Assembly: GCA_038087015.1 (NCBI GenBank)
Contig: JASBNA010000028.1
Location: 482,652 to 546,651, forward strand
DNA length: 64,000 nt
Source: Cerrena zonata
Taxonomy: Eukaryota > Basidiomycota > Agaricomycetes > Polyporales > Cerrenaceae
Reading direction: 5' to 3'
Below the pieces are notes generated by a model, which saw nothing but the letters and a program-made list of their open reading frames with translations, was not told the origin of the DNA and made no database searches. A program made the position numbers and the translations under genes. Numbering within the stretch: position 1 is the first letter of the stretch; every line of letters starts with the position of its first letter. Shown here one piece after another: positions 50,345 through 59,775 of this stretch.

Positions 50345-51719
50345 TCCTCTCATCAAGTCAATGTTCGTCCTTATTGTATTCTTTCTTTATTTTTTGCGTT
50401 TTCAAACTCTGTTTATTATGAAATACTGTTACTTTACCCTGTCTTTTTTTTTTCACCCAAAATACTTATACAATAGATATAATAACATTTATTTAACAAC
50501 CCGTAGGTTTATGTAACATACTTCTTAGCAAGTACTCTGTAATATGAATTATGCGACAGGCCCAAATTCGGTTTTGAATGCGAACTAGTACGAACAGCTG
50601 CATTAATACCTTAGTGAACAATTTGTAAAGTAGAAGGGTCCTTGAACAACTTCTACTTCAATACTACTGCTGATTTAAAATATCCACTCATTTTTCAAGG
50701 AGCAAGAACAATTCTTAGGAAAAATTAAGCTAGATTTTTTTTATAAATATCGATTAAGGTAAAATTTTTCCAATATCTCCCCAAAATTATAAAAAATAAA
50801 ATAAACTACTGCAAGTCAAAAGAAAGAGAACTTGTAATTAACAAAAAGAACTAATATTAAAGAACTTATATTTACGACTAGGACTCTAAAACTTAAAGCA
50901 CAAATACTTGTTAAACTAGTAAGTGCTTTTTTGTATTAGGCTGACATAATGTCAACGGCTGCAAAAAAAAAAACCAAGGTTAAACTTAAATTTCGAGAGT
51001 ATAAAATTTTCCGAGTAGGATTAATACCCTAATTACATACACATAAATGAATTTGATTACAAACTAGGACAGCTTCTTTTAGAGAAAATGATTAAATGAC
51101 AAGAATAGCCTTAAAAAATGGGACTGTTCGTTCAAAGAATCGAGGGGTGGTAGACATTTTTGAAAGATTGGCAGAACTCACAGGAATGCTACTCGTACTT
51201 GTATTTGGCATTCAATACTAAACAAATTTAAAACTAGTAAAAAAAAAGAATCAATAAAGGACTGAAGCAAAGATTTATTGAATTCAAAAGTTCAACTAGC
51301 TTATATGGTAGGACTATTTGAGCTAGTTGTGAACAAACTCCATTCATCAAATATAGTAAATAAATCGTAAGTTTTTTATTAGGTATCTAATCTCAGATGC
51401 TCAAAGTCTGAATTGAAAAATTCATTCAATTTTCAACTAAAATGAAATTCCTCTATTAAAGTCAAATTATAGAACAAGCTTCATACCCGAAAACCATATG
51501 AACAAGAACCGTCATTTACATTATTTTAATTGTTGCACCAAGAATGAGCTGGAGACATAGCCAAATCAAAAATCTCATTAGGCAGCTTGACTGAACCTTA
51601 ACACGTTATTATCGAAAACCCTTTAAATGTCATAACTCTCCGGTATAGTCTTAAGTCACCTGAAAATCTTTAAGTGATCGGTTTTCAAATGTCTTTTTTT
51701 ATCTTGACATGTATGAATA

Positions 51720-53575
51720 GTTACATATATTTCTTAAAAATATTCAAATATGCGAAAAGATATGCTACAGGCAGATGCAAATTCTTCAATATCCAAAGAA
51801 AGGATGAGTCGAGAATCGAGAAAACAACGTAGATTAGATTATGTAAAAAAGGGTTGAAAAAACTTAGTAGCGTCAAAATCTTTATCAATATGAAAATTGG
51901 AATCAAAAGTGTGCGTGATCTACGAGGATTGGGTGAACTTATTGTAGCCATTACTCAAAGCAAGCTGACTTAACAAAAATCATCATATTGCTCACAAGGA
52001 CGCACTTTGTAAGCTCTAAAAACAATTATATAGGCTTGTAGCTAAATATACCAAACTCCTAGGGTATACAATTCAAAGAGCAGTCGATGATTGATTGCTC
52101 GAAATAACTTCGAACCATGAAATTAGTATTGGCCATCCAATAGTTAAGATAAGTAGATCGAAGAGAAGCTTCGAATGCTATTGAGTAAACCAATATTAAA
52201 CTTATAGTTTTCATCTTTTATTGAACAAAAGCATTGAAAACTGTACAAGAATGAGAAATAAATCGTCAAGCAGCTGAAATCGTAGACATTAAATGAAGCG
52301 TTACGGGAGTTCTGAATTTCAAGAAAACTTGCACCATTAATCTCTGTAGAAACAATTCGGTTTAAAAATGCTAATTCTCATAGGCAATATAATCGAAACC
52401 AGCCTACTTAGGGAGAATAATCTCTCTTACGTCAGAAGTGAATCGACTAATGGTCATCGAACTAATGAAGGCCTTTAACGGTAAGCATTCCAATAAAAAA
52501 GGTCGAAAGCTCCTTATCAGATTCATGCATTCCTGCTTTACCTTATCCTGGTGAGCCTCTACGAATACCAACCATCATTTCAGAATTAGGATTAGAGAAA
52601 CCGAAAATATCTTTCAAACGTCGTTTGGGCCTGAATAGTGAGAATGCTCCGCATAATCGTTCACAGTTCCTAAAGGAAGTCATTTAGCAGCAGTCATATA
52701 GATAACCTCTTCCAACAAAAGAAATAACTGTATTACAGCTTCTGACCAAAAATGATAGTCTGTATTGGATGATGTTAAAGGGGTACATGCCTGCAAAGTC
52801 GTTTGGTAGTATACCAACAGCATCAAACAGTGAAAGCACCTAAAATCTCGCAAGCAGTAAACTATGAGTGACATGATGTCAACCATCCTAAGTAAATTTG
52901 AAAATTTGCGGGTGTATACTCCGATTTAGCCAAAGATTCATATGTTAAAATCTTGTGTTCGACATTCTTATTTCAGTTTGTTATCTAGCCTACAGTGGTA
53001 AGGTGGCTAATACCAGCTCGCTAGACTATTCATTTGGGTAGTCATTTTGAGCTGGGTCTGATCATCGTAGCATCTATTGCTGAAGTTACTTGGCGACCAT
53101 ACAATTCCTTCACTTAGTCTACATTCAATTCAGTCACTTCCTCGTAATATTCTCTTAAATCAAGTTTATGCCCTTACGATTCTCTCAATAAGTCGATAAA
53201 TTAATTGCTTGCAAAATGTTAGAACGTTAACTGGCTTATACTTCTTATTGATGATATTAGTTATCGTTTGCCGAAAAAGAGTTACACTTATCAAATTCTG
53301 CAGCGTCTACTTGTTGACATTTTTGAGAGACCTAGTTAAACTATTGCAAAGATGTATTCTCCACAGTACTTAATTCTCTCTTTTAACTTTCCTGTTGACT
53401 TTCTGTTTCTCTTGAAGATATTATTCAAACAAAGAGGGTAGTTCCCTTCAATGAGAATATAATCTGGCCTGATACCTGTTCCAAAAGAGTAATTGCAACC
53501 TCTTTTGGCGCCAGACTATGATTTTGAATCTATTCCAATGCATAACCCGTATCCTTGTTAGCCATATTCATTCGT
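51720..53575 (-). mobile_element. Decayed Ty1/copia-type (Ty5-like) retrotransposon
   Basis: Minus-strand translation gives broken but ordered pieces. A gag-like stretch starts near 53571 (MANKDTGYALE ... HSLAPKEVAITLLEQVSG ... several stops); a further one is near 53070-53170 (LDLREYYEEVTELNVD). HFWSEAV at 52734-52754 matches the copia integrase FWxEAV tail. Near 52280-52100 lies an RT-like run, TPVTLHLMSTISAA then FNAFVQ-KMKTI, in the place of the copia NAFLxGxL region. A frame at 51721-51951 ends with KNLHLP and AYLNIFKKYM, similar to the end of copia RT. Order gag-IN-RT-RH agrees with copia. Length is about half of a full element, with internal losses. LTRs were not located. Confidence 0.6.
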
Positions 53576-54039
53576 TATTTGTTGTACAATTACTCATATA
53601 AAACACAGACGGCCTAGCTTCCTTGAGAAGCAATCTATAAGACGTCCTACTAATAAACTCCTTAACTAATCTATTAAACTCATCCAACTCACATTTGGAA
53701 CGTACTCACATTTGGAACGTCCATGTTATAGCAAGGTTCCTTAAATCTTACATACTTCTGATCAAACTATGTTGAGCTAGACTAGGAGATGACCGCCATA
53801 GGCCTATGCTACACATCCCTATCCTATCTAAACAGCTATAACTCTCTTTCAGATACAAAGATATCGCTATATTTCAAAACAGAGGTTGAAGATAGCCATC
53901 TTTGAACCTCAACTCACACAGATTAATCTTACGAATGCCAAGTTAGATAAGTAGATAAGCTATAGACATGGTACTAGAATTTCTTCATACTATGATACAT
54001 ACTTCTAAGATGATAATAACTGATATAATAACGTAAGAT

Positions 54040-54450
54040 CTTGTTTAATAAGGATGTAACAATTCTCCATCAAATTTCAAAGTTACTGATGTCACAGCAT
54101 CAACAGAATTCACAGCAATTGATGGATCATCTGGACTATCAACATACCTAGACAACGTATCACCGATTACGTTCTCTTCACTTATACGATATATGATATC
54201 CAAATTATGTTGTTGAATTTTCTCTATCCAACGAATAAATTCGATCCGACTCAGGACGAGAATTGCTTGTCAAAATTGTAGACAAACTCTGATGGTCACT
54301 AGATGCAACCACCTTAGAACCTAGTGGCTAAACTTTGATGGATCTTTCATTGCGCTACTACTAAAGCTTGTGATATTGTTCAATCTTTCTCTCACGTAGT
54401 CATTCTTTATCACATAATGGATTGAATTCAACTCTTTAAATTATTATGTG
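54040..54450 (-). mobile_element. Ty3/gypsy pol fragment (RNase H - connection region)
   Basis: On the minus strand a 64-codon open stretch (54235-54044) includes FIRWIEKIQQHNLDIIYR followed by EENVIGDTLSRY. This is the Ty3/gypsy junction pattern W..xLQ....I.Y..G..N..AD.LSR. Just upstream, one frame over, is SSDHQSLSTILT (the TDHxSL element of RNase H, near 54285), and before it FKELNSIHYVIKN (the KELLA..+.+KN element). Frame shifts and stops show it is dead. It adjoins the copia relic in the same orientation. Confidence 0.75.
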
Positions 54451-56159
54451 TTTTACTTAAATGTAATGAACCTTTGACAGCTCCAGATGCTGTGAAGAGG
54501 TTTCCGAATTCTGATGAGGTCGCACCCTGAACTAAAAGGAACCTTTTCGCTGATTAAGTCGGTATAAGCGGTTTCCCCTACAGCAAATTAGCCTGTAGGT
54601 GTGATAAAACAGAGAAAAAGAGATTTTTAATTTAAATGTGTTGCCAAATTGATTCGTTCAGGCACTATTATATACATTTCCATATAGTTACATTGACAAA
54701 TTGCGATAGGGAATTGTATGAATATAGTCATCAAGTCCCAATTTCTTCTTTGTATTTAGAGAACCATTTTTTGGAATTATCATTGGTTCCTAGTAGAAGA
54801 CGTGTTGTAATTTTGCTAAACTTTTTTTGAAATTCACAACTCCGATTGTATGTAATTATCCGGATGCCTATATACGAAATATATTTGGCAGATACTTTTA
54901 ATCGTTTTTTTTTTTTTTGACCAAGGAATACGTATTCTATCTGCTAAAGAAAATTATGAGAAAACGGGTAAACATGGATTTTTAAAGTTGGTTAAATAAG
55001 AAATCCAGGTATATAACATTTAGCATACATCTCATAAACAATTGAGAAAGCTGAAAGAAATGTTTACTTTTAAACAATATATGCTTCACACACTATGTGG
55101 GATAAATTCTGAAGAAGCTTTATTACTTTTTTTCTAGGCTTCTTATCCAAAAGTTCGATTTCATTTTTGGTTTGTTTCCTCCAAGGCTAATGAAGAATTT
55201 AATTTGATGGAACCTTTACATTCCAGGAGTAGCTCTCGTGTGTGCATTACAGCGCATATATTATGAAGTCATTTTAAGCTTATTGTACCTCTTTTATTGA
55301 TATAAGTTTTTACAACTATGATTTTCTGGTTTACGATGTACACTGTTGCTCTTTGTAAACAACTAAAGATGAGTTGGTATTTTCAATACTTCTTGTCATT
55401 GCCTTGACTCTACTTAATCAATTGATTACAAGTCTTGTACTTGTGAGTGCCATTTTATAGAATAGATTAAAGATTTTAATATTAGGACAGTAGGTTATAT
55501 TATGACTTCGGCGAATTCTCACTACCTTATTTTTCAATAAGGTGTGGAAATATATTTGGTATAAGTTTTCATATACATTTAGACCAACAATTAGATCTTA
55601 AAAATATACTCAAATATATTTTAAATGTAAGGAAAAGGAACAACTGATTTTTAGTAAATAGAGACAGCTTACAGCTACAAATATGTTGTTTAACTATTTA
55701 GCAGAAAGCAAATTAGAGCTAGAGCAAAAGTGTCAGTAGGAGCGATGGCAGCCAAAGCATGCTTGAAGAAAAAGCTGCTTCCATGTTTGAAAAGGTTTTC
55801 TTTGATGATTCAGTTATCAAGGAAAAGAGAACCATCATTTCTATTTAATACTCGTGGTAATTCTTTGTTGATGTTTTGATAATGAATCTTTAACGCTTGG
55901 GTGTTAACAAAGTTTGTTATGTCAATTGCAAAAAAGATTGCCATCTCCACATGCGTAATCTTTTTTCCATTAAGACTTTTTTCATATATTGATTGAAAGC
56001 TATCGATAGGTGTTTTCAGTCTGTGAGTTTCAAGACAAGTAAGGAATTATCTAATGAAAGTTCTTAATTTTTCAAGTTCAACTTTCCTTCTCACCATCAT
56101 GATGATTGTTCCATCAAGTTAAACCCAGTCAAGGTTGTTTACCCAGCTTTTTCATAAAA

Positions 56160-56489
56160 TCAATCATTAAAATTGTTTCTAGTACAAGTGCCATCGCTAA
56201 ATTCGAATACTGGTAGTGGCGTTGAATAACTCTTTACCCTAAACCAAACTTGTTCATTTTCACTTTTGAAAAAATTTACCGTTTTTTCAGTTAATCCAGT
56301 TAATCCCGTTTTAAATAATGCAAAATGAACTCTTGATGGATATTGACCGTACTCCAAATCATACTTGATGCTTCTATCCCGTTGATCAACTTTGAATTCA
56401 GTTTTATCAGCAGCTACTTGTGGTTCACTGGTGGTTATTTTACTAAAATATGAAGTTAAATTCAGGTGCTTTAACACTATTAACAGCAT
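56160..56489 (-). other. 109-codon frame of unknown origin inside the gene-free block
   Basis: ATG at 56487-56489, stop at 56160-56162. The composition is protein-like (KTEFKVDQRDRSIKYDLEYG, EQVWFRVKSYS, FEFSDGTC), unlike the low-complexity frames around it. I do not recognise a family. It may be the surviving piece of a decayed gene or retroelement, or a young small gene. A second suspicious frame on the plus strand (56523-56705; DGCKIVSWGCKVADP) lies head-to-head with it. Confidence 0.4.
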
Positions 56490-57274
56490 AATTTTTCCAT
56501 TGGCTCAACGGTTTTTTATAAGATGGTTTGTTCTAGTTTTTTCACAATAATGAATAGGTTCTCAGATATCACTTTGAAGAAATACTTACTGGTCAAGTGT
56601 AAAAAAGACTTCAAAGAAATCTTTGAGAATGATGGCTGCAAAATAGTCAGTTGGGGATGTAAAGTAGCGGATCCAAAGCGCCGCAAAAATACTTTACTAT
56701 TCTGAAATGAGGATTAAGAACTTTTATCCCTTAAGGTACCTTAGAAGGAGATAAGTACAATGGCGACTTTAATCTTAATACGTGGTTTGACTGGTACTCT
56801 TTATTCTGTTAATGTGCTCAAGTTTTGCAAAATTTTCTATAATAATCTGAAATTTTTGAGAAAACCTTCAAAAATGATAATAATGGCAATAAACCTGTAA
56901 CTACAATATTAGAAGTGATACCAAGAAAGCAAAAGGAAGCTTCACAGATTGATTAGTGTAGGAATCGTTAATACAAAATCAGTAGATACACCGATGGACT
57001 TAATTAGCTCAGGGCAAGCGAACGAAACTACAAAACAATCGACTAGAAGCACATATGGTGAAAGTCCCAACTGTAAAAAGCTCGATAAACGAAGCTACAA
57101 GAAGTAATGTATAATTGACTTATTATATATTAATACTTATTTGTTTTTAGACAACTTCATGAATAAAGGACTATAATATAAATAAAGATGACAGAACTTT
57201 CACAGTTCAAAAGAAGAGACTTAAAAGGACAATAAAACAAGCTAGAAATAAATAGGGTATAATGAAAATTAAGT

Positions 57275-59023
57275 TTATTTATCCTTCAGAGATAACCATT
57301 TAACTTGGTTTTTGATAAATGTACACATTTTGGAATGGTCGACATCTTTAAAATGAACAAACTCAATCTTGTCATCACAGACAGTTTTATGGATAGCACT
57401 CCATTGTTCCAACTCGAAATTGACTTCACCTTGACCATCTATAGCAGTAGGAGCCTTTTGGTAAGTCAAGCCATTGAAAAGTTTGTACTTTAATCTATCA
57501 TTTTCAGCATCATAAAGATCCTCACGATCCATGAATTCTTTTGGATCAAGTTTAGGATAATTACAATGAACTGCGAAAAGAGGAACGTCATTTCTATTAT
57601 GAAATACCTCTGACAGTATTTTCTTTAAACCCTCAATTTGATCATTCATAGGTTTGTTATCGTTATTGTAGCCAGGTGTTACAACTTTTTGTTGGAAAAG
57701 TTCAAAATCTTTCAAAGGATTCTTTTGACCCATTGATACACCTTGGAAATTACCACCAGAGTTAATATAACCAAAGGTTTGAATGTAAGATTTGACATGG
57801 TAATATTTTTGTTTTGCTACAATAGCAGCTGCTGGGAAAGTATCTTTATCACCTTCACCCATTTCACCCAAGGAAAAAAATTTATAGAAAAGATTAGGAC
57901 CATAGATATTGTAGTATAAGGATAATAATAAAGTTTTACCATGAGTTGCTTTGTTAACCACCAATTGTCCTGATTCAGTTGATAAGTTAGGAACTGCGCC
58001 ATCTAAATCATGATAAGGAACAGATTTAGCTTCGTCATCATTTAAGTTAGGATCTTCGGTTAAAGGGACATTAAGAGGGAAACGATTATATCTAACTCTC
58101 TTTTTTTCATTGACTTTAACTCCAGCAATGTCATAAAACGAAGGAGAAATGGTACGTTCCCAATAATCAGGCCAGGTGATCATACCATAATCTTGATAAA
58201 GTTTACTTTGGAAAATTTCATCTGGATTATCAATCAAAATATTATCGGAATCCAACATAAGAACATTTTGAAAAGTGCAAGTTACAAGAGCCAAAGATTT
58301 AAATTGGTAATTGGCAAACTTAGATTGCCAATTTAACATAACAGAAGGACCCAAAATATCAGGCACAACTACACAAGAAGCATCCAAAGCTGGTAATGTT
58401 TTAGTACAGAAATCCAATTCTTTTTGGTAATCTTTAAAAGTAGGCATAATAACTTCTACTGGAAGCTTTGAACCAGATCTCCTAAGAGCCAATAATGAAA
58501 GATATGATAACCAAGAGAATCTGGATCCACCAATTAAAACAACCCCTGTAGTACCTTCTTTATAAGTGGCTGAACTCAATCCATCAGGAAGCATATCGAA
58601 AACCTTTTTATGTTTATTTCTAAGGTCTTCCAAAAGTTCATCTGAGATATAAGCTTTGGAAAGAAGATTTTCTTTTGTATTACTACCACCCTTTTGCTTT
58701 GATTTTTCAATATATTGGAAAGCTGAAGATAAATCGGACTTTGTCAAACTAACGACATTATCCTCAAATATCTTGAAAACGTTACTCCAAAACAGATTAA
58801 CCAGACGAAGATGGGCATCACCGACACCAGAATTTCCAACCTGTGGCGGAATCTTCAGTTGCTCCCATTCATTATCTTGTGGACTTGTGAATTTGGACAT
58901 AGACAGGCTCAAGTAGCTTTGATCCTTGGATATACGACTAACAGTGTATAATATAGTCCCCATCAATAGTATCAAAAGGAGTAGCCTCGTATAACTTTTC
59001 GTAAGCCTCCGTACATGAATCAT
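57275..59023 (-). CDS. MNN2: MNN2-family alpha-1,2-mannosyltransferase
   Basis: 582 residues, type II Golgi protein: short cytosolic tail with Arg/Lys, a signal-anchor at about 13-30 (LLLLILLMGTILYTV), a stem, then a GT71 catalytic domain from about residue 150. Family segments: GVVLIGGSRFSWLSYLSLLALR, VMLDSDN-like QNVLMLDSDNILIDNP (the DxD-type metal site), DYGMITWPDYWERTISPSFYDIAG, ESGQLVVNKATH and FGYINSGGNFQGVSMGQ. Mnn2 adds the first alpha-1,2 branch to the alpha-1,6 backbone of N-linked mannan. CTG yeasts often have several MNN2 paralogues, so the symbol indicates the family. Frame intact; it borders the gene-free block. Confidence 0.88.
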   Translation of the reverse strand: MIHVRRLTKSYTRLLLLILLMGTILYTVSRISKDQSYLSLSMSKFTSPQDNEWEQLKIPPQVGNSGVGDAHLRLVNLFWSNVFKIFEDNVVSLTKSDLSSAFQYIEKSKQKGGSNTKENLLSKAYISDELLEDLRNKHKKVFDMLPDGLSSATYKEGTTGVVLIGGSRFSWLSYLSLLALRRSGSKLPVEVIMPTFKDYQKELDFCTKTLPALDASCVVVPDILGPSVMLNWQSKFANYQFKSLALVTCTFQNVLMLDSDNILIDNPDEIFQSKLYQDYGMITWPDYWERTISPSFYDIAGVKVNEKKRVRYNRFPLNVPLTEDPNLNDDEAKSVPYHDLDGAVPNLSTESGQLVVNKATHGKTLLLSLYYNIYGPNLFYKFFSLGEMGEGDKDTFPAAAIVAKQKYYHVKSYIQTFGYINSGGNFQGVSMGQKNPLKDFELFQQKVVTPGYNNDNKPMNDQIEGLKKILSEVFHNRNDVPLFAVHCNYPKLDPKEFMDREDLYDAENDRLKYKLFNGLTYQKAPTAIDGQGEVNFELEQWSAIHKTVCDDKIEFVHFKDVDHSKMCTFIKNQVKWLSLKDK

Positions 59024-59342
59024 CTTGGTACCCCTGGAAAACTTGCTTTATAAATGACCAGTTGAATAAAAAGTCTCTTCTTCTTCTAATCAGAACCAAC
59101 GACTCTTGATCTAAAGGCCCTTCAGTGATTTATTGGTTCGTGGTGAGGCAACGGCCAAAAAGCTTCTGAAAATAGACAAAGAATTTCAGTGAAAAACTAA
59201 CAAAAACAAAGAAAAACAAAAAACAAAAAACAACAAAAAAAAAGCAGAACACCGAGAAGATCGTATAAAAACGAACCTTAAAACCATAATCGAACAAAAA
59301 ACGAGGCCCTTTAATACATTCAACAATTGTGGCCAGATAAGA
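59024..59342. other. MNN2-like / CWC21 divergent promoter
   Basis: 319 bases between two divergent starts. A-rich with repeated AAACAAA words (59205-59241) on the CWC21 side. No gene or RNA was recognised. Confidence 0.5.
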
Positions 59343-59699
59343 ATGTCATACAATGGAATAGGTCTACAGACAGCAAGAGGGAGTGGGACCTCGGGACATG
59401 TTCAGAAGAATCTTGCAGGGAACAAGGATGAAGAGCATATAACTGGTATGGGTCATCATCGAAAAAGAGAATTGGAAAGGGAACTTGAGCAAAGAAAGCA
59501 GGAACTGAAAGTCAGAGAGTCCAATAAGAGTGTAGCTCGAGCAGAAATCGACGAACATAACCGTAGAAGAGAGATAGATATTAAATGTATGGAGCTCAGA
59601 GACTCGCTTGAAGATGAGAGCGAGGATGAGGACATAATTGAAACAAAAGTTAAGGAGCTACGAGAATCTCTTTTAGCAAGTTATAAGCGTGATGATTGA
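59343..59699 (+). CDS. CWC21: CWC21, spliceosome component (SRm300 N-terminal homologue)
   Basis: 118 residues. It begins MSYNGIGLQTARGSGTSGHVQKNLA, the strongly conserved N-terminus shared by yeast Cwc21 and human SRRM2, which sits by the U5 Prp8/Snu114 core near the 5' splice site. The cwf21 segment (REHxRKREIExKxxELRDxLE-like; HNRRREIDIKCMELRDSLEDE) is at about 70-100 and is helical. The acidic SEDED stretch follows. Third splicing factor of the window after PRP5 and SLU7. Confidence 0.93.
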   Translation: MSYNGIGLQTARGSGTSGHVQKNLAGNKDEEHITGMGHHRKRELERELEQRKQELKVRESNKSVARAEIDEHNRRREIDIKCMELRDSLEDESEDEDIIETKVKELRESLLASYKRDD

Positions 59700-59775
59700 A
59701 CAATTTACTTATTTATATAGATGTATATGCCTAGAATAAACGAGGTCTTGATTAGATTTTTTTGAGAAAATGTGA

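Larger units (their letters stand above)
50345..57274. other. Gene-free, GC-poor 6.9 kb block: candidate centromere / retrotransposon graveyard
   Basis: No intact gene lies between SLA2 and the MNN2-like gene, whereas elsewhere in the window gaps rarely exceed 1.1 kb. The block contains minus-strand copia-type and Ty3-type coding relics (listed separately), a 17-bp exact direct repeat ACTCACATTTGGAACGT at 53687-53703 and 53704-53720, one minus-strand 109-codon frame, and otherwise AT-rich unique-looking sequence. Centromeres of several CTG-clade yeasts are GC-poor, gene-free and hold Ty5-like or Ty3-like element clusters (established for other species); assignment here is inference. I saw no long inverted repeat by eye and no point-centromere (CDEI-CDEIII) pattern. 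Confidence 0.5.

Noticed and set aside
54636..54830. 64-codon plus-strand frame in the gene-free block
   Set aside because: No family resemblance, AT-driven composition.
47210..57274. Mating-type locus beside SLA2
   Set aside because: SLA2 flanks MAT in many yeasts, so I looked for alpha-box, HMG or homeodomain sequence in the adjoining 7 kb; only retroelement relics were seen.
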